This document shows, in pieces, positions 29,907 through 39,138 of a stretch of DNA of 64,000 bases; position 1 is the stretch's first letter; each line of letters starts with the position of its first letter. This DNA comes from Billgrantia desiderata. GTDB lineage: Bacteria; Pseudomonadota; Gammaproteobacteria; Pseudomonadales; Halomonadaceae. The notes beneath the pieces are model-generated. The model was not told the origin of the DNA, made no database searches, and was given only the letters and a program-made list of their open reading frames with translations. The DNA lies in contig JAAQTN010000027.1 of NCBI GenBank assembly GCA_011742915.1, positions 1 to 64,000 of the forward strand, written 5' to 3'. A program made the position numbers and the translations under genes.

Positions 29907-30704
29907 ATGACACCGCACCTGATCGTCTCCGACCTCGACGGCACCCTGCTCGACGCCAACCACGACCTGCACCCCGAGACCGTCGAGACCCTGCGCCTGC
30001 TGGCCGGGCAGGGGCACCATCTGGCCTTCGCCTCGGGGCGTCACTTCCGCGACATGCTGGCTTTTCGCGAGCGGCTGGGCGTGCCGCTCCACGTGATCAG
30101 CACCAACGGTGCCTACCTGCATGGGCCGGAAGGCAACCTGCTGGCCTCGCGTCATCTCGAGGCGGAACTGGCCCGTGAGCTGATCGCCCTTGAGCGCCAC
30201 GACAGCGTGCGCCTCAACCTCTATCTGGAACACGAGTGGCTGATCGACGCCCCCGAGCCGCGCCTGCTGGCCTACCATGCCCACACCGGCTTCGGCTATC
30301 GCGTGGTCGAGCCGGCGAGCCTGGACGGCGAAGGGGTGGGCAAGGTGCTCTACATCGGCGAGCCCGAGCGGCTGGCCGGGCTCGAGGCCCAGGTGCGCAC
30401 AAGCCACGGGGAGCGCCTGCACGTCACCTATTCCACGGTCAATTCGCTGGAGATCATGGCCGGCGGCGTCAACAAGGGCACGGCGCTCGAGGCGCTGCTG
30501 GCCACGCTCGACATCGATAGCGAGCACTGCCTGGCCTTCGGCGACAACCTCAACGATACCGAGATGCTCAGTCTCGCCGGCGAAGCCCACGTGATGGCCA
30601 ATGCCCATCCCGCGCTGTTCGAGCGGGTACCCGTGGCTCGCCGCATCGGTCATCACGCCGAAAGCGCCGTGGCCCGACACCTGCAGGAGCGCTTTTCCCT
30701 CTAG
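29907..30704 (+). CDS. Cof-type HAD-IIB family phosphatase
   Basis: Predicted cytoplasmic phosphatase of sugar phosphates or related metabolites, 265 residues. HAD motif I is SDLDGTLLD (nucleophile D9, acid D11), motif II is ISTNGAY, the cap is of the Cof C2 type, and motifs III/IV are NKGTALEALL and AFGDNLNDTEML. The ATG at 29907 has GAAGGA at 9 bp; an ATG at 29898 is too close to it. It precedes the glucose-type two-component and ABC genes by about 130 bp and could act on their sugar phosphates, but this is only neighbourhood evidence. Confidence 0.85.
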   Translation: MTPHLIVSDLDGTLLDANHDLHPETVETLRLLAGQGHHLAFASGRHFRDMLAFRERLGVPLHVISTNGAYLHGPEGNLLASRHLEAELARELIALERHDSVRLNLYLEHEWLIDAPEPRLLAYHAHTGFGYRVVEPASLDGEGVGKVLYIGEPERLAGLEAQVRTSHGERLHVTYSTVNSLEIMAGGVNKGTALEALLATLDIDSEHCLAFGDNLNDTEMLSLAGEAHVMANAHPALFERVPVARRIGHHAESAVARHLQERFSL

Positions 30705-30837
30705 GATGGCGTGAGCGTTGCGACGTTGGTCTAGGCCCCCTTGCCGTGCCGCGCGTGCATGCCCATCATCGAATGCCATAACGACAACGATTCACGGCGT
30801 TGCCTGCTTCAGGCATCGCCCCTGCCATCGGAAGACG

Positions 30838-31560
30838 ATGACCACAACGCCCGCCACTCTGATCGTGGTCGACGACGACCCCGAAATCCGCGAACTGCTG
30901 GTCGACTACCTCGGACGTCACGGCTACCGCGCCCTGGCCGCCGAGGATGCCGAGGCGCTGCACGGCCTGTTGACGAGCGAAACCCCCGACCTGCTGATCG
31001 TCGACATCATGCTGCCTGGCGACGACGGCTTCACCATCTGCCGCGACATTCGCCGCGACAGCGACGTGCCGATCATCATGCTCACCGCCAGCGCCGACGA
31101 GACCGACCGTATTCTCGGTCTGGAGCTGGGCGCCGACGACTACCTGGGCAAGCCGTTCAACCCGCGCGAACTGCTGGCACGCATCAAGGCGGTGCTGCGG
31201 CGCGCCCGCGGCGGTTCGCCGGCCGATCCGTCCCGTGCGCGGCTGGTGGCCTTCGGTGCCTGGCGGCTCGACCGCATGACCCGCGAACTGATCGATGAGC
31301 GCGACGAGCGCACGCCGCTTTCGGGGGCCGATTTCCAACTGCTGCAGGTGTTTCTCGAGCGCCCCGAGCAGGTGCTCTCGCGGGAAGCGCTGTATGAGCT
31401 GACCCGCGGGCGTCCTGCACCGCCGCTGGATCGCTCCATCGACGTGCATGTCTGTCGGCTGCGTCAGCGCCTGGGCGAGGATGCCCATTATCACCAGATG
31501 ATCCGTACCGTACGCGGTGCGGGCTACGTCTTCACTGCCCGGGTCGAAGCGCTGACGTGA
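30838..31560 (+). CDS. gltR: OmpR-family response regulator, GltR-like
   Basis: DNA-binding response regulator of 240 residues. The receiver domain has the acidic pocket VVDDDPE, phospho-acceptor D56 in LLIVDIMLPGDDG and lysine in LGKPFNPRELLARI. The C-terminal winged helix ends with IRTVRGAGYVF. GGAAG precedes the ATG at 30838. The stop overlaps the kinase start by 4 bp (GTGA). The order regulator-kinase-binding protein-permeases-ATPase is that of gltR-gtrS-gltBFGK in Pseudomonas, where it controls glucose uptake, so the symbol is based on resemblance plus synteny. Confidence 0.75.
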   Translation: MTTTPATLIVVDDDPEIRELLVDYLGRHGYRALAAEDAEALHGLLTSETPDLLIVDIMLPGDDGFTICRDIRRDSDVPIIMLTASADETDRILGLELGADDYLGKPFNPRELLARIKAVLRRARGGSPADPSRARLVAFGAWRLDRMTRELIDERDERTPLSGADFQLLQVFLERPEQVLSREALYELTRGRPAPPLDRSIDVHVCRLRQRLGEDAHYHQMIRTVRGAGYVFTARVEALT

Positions 31561-33044
31561 ACGAGGGGGCGCGCCGCCATTGGCAGCGCCGCCTGGCGCG
31601 CCTGCTGCCGCGTACCCTGCGCGGACGCTTCGTGCTGATCATGCTGGTCGGCGTGCTCAGTGCCCAGCTGGCCAGCTACGTCGTGTGGACCTCCCAGGTG
31701 CGTTCCAGCCAGCTCGAGCAGCTCGACGAGCTGTCGCGCAACGTCGCCTTCAGCGTGGCTTCGACCATGCGGTTCTTCCGTTCGCTGCCCTTCGAATATC
31801 GTCATATCGTGCTCGATCAGCTGCGCAACATGGGCGGCACCCGCTTCTTCGTCAGCGTCAACGAGCGGCGCATCCCGGTCGAGGACATCGGCACAGGGCC
31901 GGAAAAACGCCTGGTCGTGGACAACTTCCGCGAGATCCTCACCGCCGAGCTGAACATCGACGACGTGCTGGTGGAGTTCTCCCGCGCCGAGACCCTGCGC
32001 GTCTACAACAACGAGGTGCTGCTGCATGACCTGCCGCCGCGCTGGGGCCAGCACAGCCTGCTGATGGAGCCGCTGTCGCCGCCGATCCTGGTGGTGCAGA
32101 TGGAGCTCGGCCCCGATACCTGGCTCTACGTGGCCACGCTGCTGCCGGTGCCCGACTTGTTCAACGAACATGGCTGGCTGTCGGGCGAGCGGCTGCTGGC
32201 GAGCCTGATGGTGCTGCTCACGGTGATCGGCCTGGCTCTGCTCGGGATTCGCAGCGTGACCCGACCGCTGGCACGGTTGTCGCGAGCGGCGCGCCAGCTT
32301 GGCGACGATCTCGATGCGCCGCCGCTGCGGGAGAGCGGGCCGCGGGAGGTCGCCGCCACGGCGGCGGCGTTCAACCGCATGCAGGAGCGCATTCGCGACC
32401 AGGTCGACGAGCGCGAGCGTCTGTTCTCGGCGATCTCCCACGATCTCAAGACTCCCATCACCCGGCTGCGTCTGCGGGCCGAGATGCTCGACGATCCGAT
32501 ACAGCGCGAGCGCTTCTGTGCCTCGCTCGACGAACTCGATCTGCTGGTCAAGGGGGCACTGGCCTCGGTGAAGGGCTTCGACCTGCACGAGGAGATGGCG
32601 GAGGTAGAGCCTGGCGCACTGCTGGCCGAGCTGGCCGACGAGCTGACGTTGCAGGGCGGAGTGGTGACGCTCCAGGGGCATGCCGCTGCGCTGCCGGCGA
32701 AGCCGCTGGCGTTCAAGCGCTGCCTGGCGAATCTGCTGGAGAACGCGGTGTTCTACGGCCGGCGTGCCGAGGTGACGCTGGTCGATTCGCCGCAGCGCCT
32801 GACGATCGCCATCCGCGATCACGGGCCGGGCATCCCCGAGGCCCAGCACGAGCGGGTATTCGCTCCCTTCGTGCGTCTCGAACCCTCACGCAGTCGCAAC
32901 ACCGGCGGTAGCGGTCTGGGGTTGGGCATCGCCCGGCACATCGCCCGCGCCATGGGCGGCGACATCGCGCTGGCCAACCACCCCGAGGGCGGGCTGGTGG
33001 TGACGCTCACGCTGCCGCGTCCGCAGGATGTTACGCCGCTGTAA
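31557..33044 (+). CDS. gtrS: Sensor histidine kinase, GtrS-like
   Basis: Membrane histidine kinase, 495 residues, starting with GTG inside the regulator's stop. It has an N-terminal membrane helix (about 23-45), a periplasmic sensor region (about 46-190), a second helix (about 205-227), a HAMP segment and a kinase core. The phospho-acceptor is H295 in ISHDLKTPITRLRL; the ATPase boxes are LANLLENAVFYG, RDHGPGIPE and GGSGLGLGIARHIARAMGG. In Pseudomonas the equivalent kinase senses glucose-catabolite acids in the periplasm; the ligand here is not determined. Confidence 0.8.
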   Translation: MNEGARRHWQRRLARLLPRTLRGRFVLIMLVGVLSAQLASYVVWTSQVRSSQLEQLDELSRNVAFSVASTMRFFRSLPFEYRHIVLDQLRNMGGTRFFVSVNERRIPVEDIGTGPEKRLVVDNFREILTAELNIDDVLVEFSRAETLRVYNNEVLLHDLPPRWGQHSLLMEPLSPPILVVQMELGPDTWLYVATLLPVPDLFNEHGWLSGERLLASLMVLLTVIGLALLGIRSVTRPLARLSRAARQLGDDLDAPPLRESGPREVAATAAAFNRMQERIRDQVDERERLFSAISHDLKTPITRLRLRAEMLDDPIQRERFCASLDELDLLVKGALASVKGFDLHEEMAEVEPGALLAELADELTLQGGVVTLQGHAAALPAKPLAFKRCLANLLENAVFYGRRAEVTLVDSPQRLTIAIRDHGPGIPEAQHERVFAPFVRLEPSRSRNTGGSGLGLGIARHIARAMGGDIALANHPEGGLVVTLTLPRPQDVTPL

Positions 33045-33166
33045 TAGGGCTGCAATGCTTTGCAGGACTAGGTAACCCTGCTCACACCCGCTCTCGGTTA
33101 ACGTTACTGGCATGCCGGCCATGACCGGTTTCAACAGCAGCCAATAACAACAGCAGGAGCATGCCG

Positions 33167-34435
33167 ATGACCCTTCTCGCGAATCCCTTCCGCAAGACGG
33201 CCCTGGCGCTGGCCACCGCCGCAGCGGCGTCACTGACGTTCAGCATTCAGGCCGCCGAGGTGGAGGTCCTTCACTGGTGGACTTCGGGCGGCGAGGCCCG
33301 TGCGGCCAACGTACTCAAGGAGCTGATGGAAGCCGAAGGCTACGGTTGGGAAGACTTTGCCGTGGCCGGTGGCGGCGGCGAAACGGCCATGACCGTGCTC
33401 AAGTCACGGGCCATGTCCGGCAACCCGCCGTCGGCCGCCCAGATCAAGGGGCCGGAGATTCAGGAGTGGGGTGAGCTGGGTCTGCTCGGCGAGCTCGACG
33501 AGGTGGCCGAGACCGAAGGCTGGGACGAGCTGCTGCCGCCTACGGTGGCCGACGTCATGCGTCACAACGGCAGCTATGTGGCGGTGCCGGTCAACGTGCA
33601 CCGGGTCAACTGGCTGTGGGCCAACCCCCAAGTGCTCGCCGCCGCCGGCGTGGAGATGCCCACCACTCTCGACGAACTGTTCGCGGCCGGTGAGGCGATC
33701 CGCGAGGCGGGCTACATTCCGCTGGCCCACGGCGGCCAGGCCTGGCAGGACGCCACCGTGTTCGAGAGCGTGCTGCTGGCAAGCGGCGGCACCGAGTTCT
33801 ACCAGCAGGCGCTGGTCGAGCTCGACCCCGAGGCGCTGGGCAGCGAGCGGATGATCGAGGCGCTGGAGACCTTCAAGCGTCTGCGCGAGCTGATGGACGC
33901 CGACATGTCGGGTCGCGACTGGAACATCGCCACCTCCATGGTGATCGAGGGCAGCGCCGGCATGCAACTGATGGGTGACTGGGCCAAGGGCGAGTTCACC
34001 GCTGCCGGTCTCACCGCCGGCGAGGAGTATCTCTGCGCCGCGGCGCCGGGCACTCAGGACGCCTTCACCTTCAACATCGACAGCCTGGCCATGTTCCGCG
34101 TCGAGGGCGAGGAGCGCGAAGCGCAGCAGGCCCTGGCACGGCTGGTGCTGGAACCGACCTTCCAGGAGGCCTTCAATCTGGCCAAGGGCTCGATCCCCGC
34201 CCGGCCCGATCTCGACATGAGCGGCTTCGACGTGTGTGCACAACAGTCGATGGACGACTTCCAGCGCACCGCCGAAGAGGGCGGCCTGGTACCCAGCATG
34301 GCCCACGGCATGGCGGTACGTGCCGACGTCCAGGGCGCCATCTTCGACGTGGTGACCAACTACTTCAACTCGCGTGACATGGCCGCCGAAGAAGCCGCTC
34401 GTCGGATGGTCAACGCCGCCCAGGCCGCGCTCTGA
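33167..34435 (+). CDS. gltB: Sugar ABC transporter substrate-binding protein (glucose/mannose type)
   Basis: Periplasmic binding protein of 422 residues in the family 1 solute-binding group. A signal peptide (residues about 1-29, ending [10 protein letters not shown]) precedes [16 protein letters not shown], the usual mature start of glucose/mannose-binding proteins. The ATG at 33167 is chosen over 33161 because AGGAG is 7 bp away. The symbol follows the Pseudomonas glucose system (not glutamate synthase); sugar specificity is inferred from synteny with the GltR/GtrS-like pair. Confidence 0.82.
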   Translation: MTLLANPFRKTALALATAAAASLTFSIQAAEVEVLHWWTSGGEARAANVLKELMEAEGYGWEDFAVAGGGGETAMTVLKSRAMSGNPPSAAQIKGPEIQEWGELGLLGELDEVAETEGWDELLPPTVADVMRHNGSYVAVPVNVHRVNWLWANPQVLAAAGVEMPTTLDELFAAGEAIREAGYIPLAHGGQAWQDATVFESVLLASGGTEFYQQALVELDPEALGSERMIEALETFKRLRELMDADMSGRDWNIATSMVIEGSAGMQLMGDWAKGEFTAAGLTAGEEYLCAAAPGTQDAFTFNIDSLAMFRVEGEEREAQQALARLVLEPTFQEAFNLAKGSIPARPDLDMSGFDVCAQQSMDDFQRTAEEGGLVPSMAHGMAVRADVQGAIFDVVTNYFNSRDMAAEEAARRMVNAAQAAL

Positions 34436-34513
34436 CCGTAGCCAACCGATAGGGCGAACCTGCAATCCAGGTTCGCCCTGGTGGTACGCCGCTCAAGCCC
34501 GAGGTCTCCCGCT

Positions 34514-35446
34514 ATGTCCCTGTCAAGTTCGGCGGCACGCCCGACCGCCGGTTCCACTGCCCGGCGCAGCCACTCAGGCCTGCTCCAGGCCTGGCTGCCC
34601 AAGCTGGTGTTGGCACCCTCTGCCGCCATCTCGCTGTTCTTCGTCTATGGCTTCATGCTGTGGACCTTCGTTCTCTCGCTGACCAACTCGCGCATGCTGC
34701 CCAGCTACGAGTTCGTCGGTTTCGCCCAGTACGCGCGGCTGATGGCCAACGACCGCTGGTGGGTGGCTTCCACCAACCTGGTGGTGTTCGGCGGTCTGTT
34801 CGTGGCCATCTGCCTGGCATTGGGCCTCGTGCTCGCCATCCTGCTCGACCAGCGCATTCGGCAGGAGGGCGCGCTGCGTACGATCTATCTCTATCCCATG
34901 GCGCTGTCGTTCATCGTCACCGGCGTGGTGTGGAAGTGGCTGCTCAACCCCGGTCTCGGCATCCAGGCCATGGTGCGCAGCTGGGGCTTCGAGAATTTCC
35001 GCTTCGACTGGCTGGTCGACCCGGACATGGCCGTCTACACCCTGGTGATCGCCGCGGTGTGGCAGGCTTCCGGCTTCGTCATGGCGCTGTTTCTCGCCGG
35101 GCTGCGCGGCATCGACGACAGCATTCTCAAGGCCGCCCAGCTCGATGGCGCCAGCCTGCCGCGCATCTACTGGCGGGTGGTGATTCCCTGCCTGCGTCCG
35201 GTGGTGTTCAGCGCGGTGATGATCCTTTCGCACATCGCCATCAAGAGCTTCGACCTGGTGGTGGCGCTCACCGGCGGCGGGCCCGGCTACGCCTCCGATC
35301 TGCCGGCCACCTTCATGTACGCCCACGCCTTCACCCGGGCGCAGATCGGTCTGGGCTCGGCCAGCGCCATGCTGATGCTGGGTGGCGTGCTGGCGATCCT
35401 GATTCCCTATCTCTACTCGGAGTTGAGGAGCCGCCGTCATGGATAA
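34514..35446 (+). CDS. gltF: Sugar ABC transporter permease 1
   Basis: Inner-membrane permease of 310 residues with about six helices (about 38-60, 95-120, 130-150, 175-200, 225-245 and 280-300). The EAA-type loop that contacts the ATPase is AAQLDGASLPRIYWRVVIP. The ATG at 34514 has GAGG at 9 bp. It overlaps the second permease gene by 8 bp. It pairs with the next gene to form the sugar channel. Confidence 0.85.
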   Translation: MSLSSSAARPTAGSTARRSHSGLLQAWLPKLVLAPSAAISLFFVYGFMLWTFVLSLTNSRMLPSYEFVGFAQYARLMANDRWWVASTNLVVFGGLFVAICLALGLVLAILLDQRIRQEGALRTIYLYPMALSFIVTGVVWKWLLNPGLGIQAMVRSWGFENFRFDWLVDPDMAVYTLVIAAVWQASGFVMALFLAGLRGIDDSILKAAQLDGASLPRIYWRVVIPCLRPVVFSAVMILSHIAIKSFDLVVALTGGGPGYASDLPATFMYAHAFTRAQIGLGSASAMLMLGGVLAILIPYLYSELRSRRHG

Positions 35447-36317
35447 CGTGATTCGCCGCCGTACGCTGGGCGCGCGGCTCGGTCGGGCCATGCTCTACGC
35501 CGTGCTGCTGCTGGCCGCGCTGTTCTATCTGCTGCCGCTGGCGGTGATGCTGATCACCTCGGTCAAGCCGCTGGCCGAGATCACCCCCGGCACGCTGCTC
35601 TCGCTGCCTCGGGAGCCGACCCTGGTGCCCTGGGTCAAGGCCTGGGGTGAGGCCTGTACCGGCATGCGCTGCGAGGGCATCGGGGTCTATTTCTTCAACT
35701 CGATTGCCATCGTGGTGCCCGCGGTCTTGATCTCCACCGCCATCGGCGCGCTCAACGGCTACGCCCTGACCAAGTGGCGCTTCAAGGGCTCGGAGCTGCT
35801 CTTCGCGCTGATGCTGTTCGGCTGCTTCATCCCGTTTCAGGTGGTGCTGCTGCCCATGGCGCAGACGCTGGGCTGGCTGGGGCTGTCGAGTTCGCGGGCG
35901 GGGCTGATCCTGGTCCACGTGATCTTCGGCATCGCCTTCACCACGCTGTTCTTCCGCAATTTCTACGTGGCCGTGCCCACCGAGCTGGTATCGGCGGCCA
36001 AGCTCGATGGGGCCGGCTTCTTTCGCATCTTCTGGCGCATCCTGCTGCCCGTATCGGCGCCGATCATCGTGGTCTCGGTGATCTGGCAGTTCACTCAGAT
36101 CTGGAACGATTTCCTGTTCGGCGTGGCCTTCTCGGCCCACAACACCCAGCCGGTCACGGTGGCGCTCAACAATCTGGTCAACACCTCCACCGGGGCACGC
36201 GAATACAACGTCGACATGGCGGCGGCAATGATTGCCGCGCTGCCCACGCTGATCGTCTACGTGCTGGCGGGAAAATATTTCGTCCGTGGGCTTACGGCAG
36301 GCTCGGTCAAGGGCTGA
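35439..36317 (+). CDS. gltG: Sugar ABC transporter permease 2
   Basis: Second membrane subunit, 292 residues, MalG-like. About six helices, with the EAA loop AAKLDGAGFFRIFWRILLP and the C-terminal segment VLAGKYFVRGLTAGSVKG typical of MalG-family permeases. TTGAGGAG precedes the ATG at 35439 inside the end of the first permease gene. Confidence 0.87.
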   Translation: MDNVIRRRTLGARLGRAMLYAVLLLAALFYLLPLAVMLITSVKPLAEITPGTLLSLPREPTLVPWVKAWGEACTGMRCEGIGVYFFNSIAIVVPAVLISTAIGALNGYALTKWRFKGSELLFALMLFGCFIPFQVVLLPMAQTLGWLGLSSSRAGLILVHVIFGIAFTTLFFRNFYVAVPTELVSAAKLDGAGFFRIFWRILLPVSAPIIVVSVIWQFTQIWNDFLFGVAFSAHNTQPVTVALNNLVNTSTGAREYNVDMAAAMIAALPTLIVYVLAGKYFVRGLTAGSVKG

Positions 36318-36354
36318 GACCCTCTGTACCACCGAATAACAAGAGGTTTTCGAC

Positions 36355-37476
36355 ATGGCAGCGCTTGAAATCAACAACGTATGCAAGGACTTCGGCAGCG
36401 AGCAGGTACTCAAGGACGTCAGTCTGGCAATCGACTCGGGGGAGTTTCTGATCCTGGTGGGGCCCTCGGGCTGCGGCAAGTCGACGCTGATGAACGCCAT
36501 TGCCGGGCTCGAGCCGGTCACCTCCGGCGAAATCCGCATCGCCGGCGAGAGCGTAACCTGGCAGACCCCGGCGGAGCGCGACATCGCCATGGTGTTCCAG
36601 TCCTATGCGCTCTACCCGAGCATGACCGTGCGTCAGAACATCAGCTTCGGCCTGGAGATGCGCAAGGTGCCCAAGGCCGAGCGCGAGGCGGCGGTGGAGC
36701 GGGTCGCCGACCTGTTGCAGATCGGGCATCTGCTCGAGCGCAAGCCCTCGCAGCTCTCCGGCGGCCAGCGCCAGCGAGTCGCCATGGGCCGCGCACTGGC
36801 GCGCGAGCCCAAGGTCTATCTGTTCGACGAGCCGCTCTCCAACCTGGATGCCAAGCTGCGCGTGGACATGCGCACCGAGATCAAGAAGCTGCACCAGCGC
36901 CTGGGCACCACCATCGTTTACGTCACCCACGACCAGATCGAGGCGATGACGTTGGCCGACTGCATCGCAGTGATGCGCGACGGTCGCATCCTCCAGCTCG
37001 GCTCGCCCGACGAGGTCTACAACGATCCTGTCGACCTGTTCGTCGCCGGCTTCATGGGCTCGCCGTCGATGAACTTCATCAGCGCCACGCTGGTGGGCGG
37101 GAGCGGGGCGTACCGGCTGCGCGTGGAGACGCCGGGAGAAGAGACGCTGGAGCTGCCCTGGCCGCAGGAGCGTGAAACCCCGGCGCTGGGCGAAAAGGTC
37201 GGCGAGCGCGTGATCCTGGGGCTGCGCCCCGAGCACTTCACCGAGGACGACGCGCGGCTCGGCGAGTACGCCGAGGGGGTGGCACTCACGCCGCGCATCA
37301 CGGTGGTGGAACCCACCGGGGCGGACATCCTGCTGCAGCTGAAGCTGGGTGACGGCGAGGCCACGGCCCGGGTCGGGCCCAAGTGTCGGGTGAAGGCGGG
37401 CGAGCGGCTCACGCTGCGTATCGACATGGGGCGGGCGGTCATGTTCGACCGCGAGACGGAGAAGCGCCTGGCCTGA
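36355..37476 (+). CDS. gltK: Sugar ABC transporter ATP-binding protein (MalK/UgpC family)
   Basis: ATPase subunit, 373 residues. Walker A is GPSGCGKST (about 36-44), Q-loop VFQSYALYPSMTV, signature LSGGQRQRVAMGRALAREPK, Walker B VYLFDEPLSNLDA and switch histidine YVTHDQIEAMTLAD. A C-terminal regulatory OB domain follows (about 240-373). AAGAGG precedes the ATG. It is the last gene of the cluster; a porin gene, which follows in Pseudomonas, is absent. Confidence 0.9.
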   Translation: MAALEINNVCKDFGSEQVLKDVSLAIDSGEFLILVGPSGCGKSTLMNAIAGLEPVTSGEIRIAGESVTWQTPAERDIAMVFQSYALYPSMTVRQNISFGLEMRKVPKAEREAAVERVADLLQIGHLLERKPSQLSGGQRQRVAMGRALAREPKVYLFDEPLSNLDAKLRVDMRTEIKKLHQRLGTTIVYVTHDQIEAMTLADCIAVMRDGRILQLGSPDEVYNDPVDLFVAGFMGSPSMNFISATLVGGSGAYRLRVETPGEETLELPWPQERETPALGEKVGERVILGLRPEHFTEDDARLGEYAEGVALTPRITVVEPTGADILLQLKLGDGEATARVGPKCRVKAGERLTLRIDMGRAVMFDRETEKRLA

Positions 37477-37495
37477 GCCGCCTGTTCCGTTAAAG

Positions 37496-37529
37496 ACACA
37501 GGTCGCCTGCCCAGGCAGGCGACCTGTGT
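37496..37529. terminator. Bidirectional hairpin between gltK and the usp gene
   Basis: Perfect 16-bp arms (37496-37511 and 37514-37529) separated by two bases, in practice a 15-bp stem with a 4-base loop, between convergent genes. On the minus strand it is followed by a short CTTTAA; there is no real T tract on the plus strand. Confidence 0.65.
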
Positions 37530-37548
37530 GCATGCCGACGTTACGGCT

Positions 37549-37989
37549 TCAGCGTACGGTGATCACCGTGCACTCGGCCACATGGCTGACCTTGTGCGAC
37601 ACGCTGCCCACCACCAGCCCGCGCAGGTCGCTCAGGCCGCGACTGCCCATGACGATGGCTTCGACGCCGCGCCGCCGCGCCTCGCTGACGATGGTACGTG
37701 CCGGATCGCCCTGGCCGACGACGGTCTCTACCTGGGACACGCCATTGGCACGCGCGGCTTCGGCTGCCTTTTCGACGACCTGCCGGCCGATGTCTTCCCG
37801 CTCCGTGCGGGAGGCCTCGATGGCGATGGCACCGATGCCCCAGACCAGCGTCGTCTCGTGGGAGAGCTCCTCGGGGATATGCAGGAGATGTAGTGTGGCG
37901 TCGGCCTGAGTGGCCAATTGGCAGGCGACGTCGAGCGCTTTCTTGGCGCCCTCGGAGCCATCGACGGGAACCAGGATCGATTTGAACAT
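37549..37989 (-). CDS. Universal stress protein, UspA family
   Basis: Small cytoplasmic stress protein of 146 residues with the nucleotide-binding USP fold. It opens ILVPVDGSEGAKKALDVA and has the ATP-binding signature MGSRGLSDLRGLVVGSVSHK near the C-terminus. AAGGAAACCACC precedes the ATG. It is the last of a minus-strand series (glxA-like, MFS, ycjX, ycjF, usp) but is separated from ycjF by 99 bp. Confidence 0.9.
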   Translation of the reverse strand: MFKSILVPVDGSEGAKKALDVACQLATQADATLHLLHIPEELSHETTLVWGIGAIAIEASRTEREDIGRQVVEKAAEAARANGVSQVETVVGQGDPARTIVSEARRRGVEAIVMGSRGLSDLRGLVVGSVSHKVSHVAECTVITVR

Positions 37990-38088
37990 GGTGGTTTCCT
38001 TATGTTGTTGAGCTGTCCATATTCAAGAGCCTAGACCCTTGAGCAGAGAGTGTCATGATCCGGGTCAAGGGAGGGTCGGATCCCGGCA

Positions 38089-39138
38089 TCACTCCTGCTT
38101 TTCCAGCCGTCTCAACTGCTGCCACAGCTCGCTGCGCAGATCGGCCATGCGCGGCGCCTCACTCTCGCCGAACACCAGTGGGCGGGTCAGGCGCTGGGTG
38201 CGCAGGCCGAGGCGGGCGGTGAGCAGCCCCACGCCCATGCCCTGGCCGGCGCGTGCCGAGAGGCGCCCGGCCAGGTTCAGCGAGAGCAGCTCCACCCCCG
38301 CATCGCTGGCCATCTCGGTGGCGCCGGCGAAGGCCATGTTGTAGAGCACGTTGCGCAGCAGGCGCAGGCGGCTGGCATAACCCAGCTCCAGCCCGTAGAG
38401 ACGGCACAGGCGATCGATCATCGCCAGGTTGCGCCACGCCACCAGAAACATGTCTACCAGCGTCAGTGGGCTGACCGCCACCATCACCGCCGTTTCGCCT
38501 GACATGCGCGAGATCAGGCGCCGGGCCTGGCGGTCGCGGGGCGCGAGCAGATGGTGGGCCAGCAGCTGTTGAATTTCCGCGCCGCCGTGATGCGGCTCCC
38601 GGGCGGCAAGGAAGGCCTGCCAGTGGGGATGATCGTCGTCGAGCCCGAGCTGCTGCTTGAGCACCTTGGCCAGGCTCAGCGCTTCCGCCGCGTCGGCCTC
38701 GGGCAGCCGGGCCAGGCGGCTGCGCAGGGCGTCGTGGCGTTTCAGCCGACGCAGCCGCCATGCCTCACGCAGCAGCGCTCCGGCACCCAGGGCGATGGCA
38801 CCAAGCCCCAGCAGATGCCAGCCGCCGCTGAGCCAGTCGCCGCCGAGCAGGGCCTCTGGCAGGCGCAAGGCCAGTTCGACGCTGCCCAGTACGATGCCGC
38901 CGCCGAGCAGCGTCAGCAGCCCCCAGCGGCGCTTGCGCGGGCGTCCGAGGCTGGCCTCCAGGTCGCGCTCGGCGCGGCTGACGGGAGCCTCTTCTTCCAA
39001 CGGCCGGGAGGGCAGATGGCTGTCGAAGTCGAGCCGCGGCCGCGGTATCTCCGGGCCCGGCGTGGCCGGCTCGTCGAGCGTGAAACGGCGAGCCGGACGC
39101 GGGTCGTCCCCCGGCGGCTCGTGACGACGATCGCTCAT
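38089..39138 (-). CDS. ycjF: YcjF-like inner membrane protein (DUF697/TIGR01620)
   Basis: Membrane protein of 349 residues. The hydrophilic N-terminus (about 1-85) is followed by two membrane helices (about 88-110 and 115-140) and a C-terminal DUF697-type region (TAVMVAVSPLTLVDMFLVAW, ELGYASRLRLLRNVLYNMAF). It starts at 39138, overlapping the ycjX stop by 4 bp (ATGA). In E. coli, ycjX-ycjF belong to the phage-shock regulon, but no psp genes are here. An open frame continues upstream in this frame through ycjX; that part is a shadow. Confidence 0.85.
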   Translation of the reverse strand: MSDRRHEPPGDDPRPARRFTLDEPATPGPEIPRPRLDFDSHLPSRPLEEEAPVSRAERDLEASLGRPRKRRWGLLTLLGGGIVLGSVELALRLPEALLGGDWLSGGWHLLGLGAIALGAGALLREAWRLRRLKRHDALRSRLARLPEADAAEALSLAKVLKQQLGLDDDHPHWQAFLAAREPHHGGAEIQQLLAHHLLAPRDRQARRLISRMSGETAVMVAVSPLTLVDMFLVAWRNLAMIDRLCRLYGLELGYASRLRLLRNVLYNMAFAGATEMASDAGVELLSLNLAGRLSARAGQGMGVGLLTARLGLRTQRLTRPLVFGESEAPRMADLRSELWQQLRRLEKQE

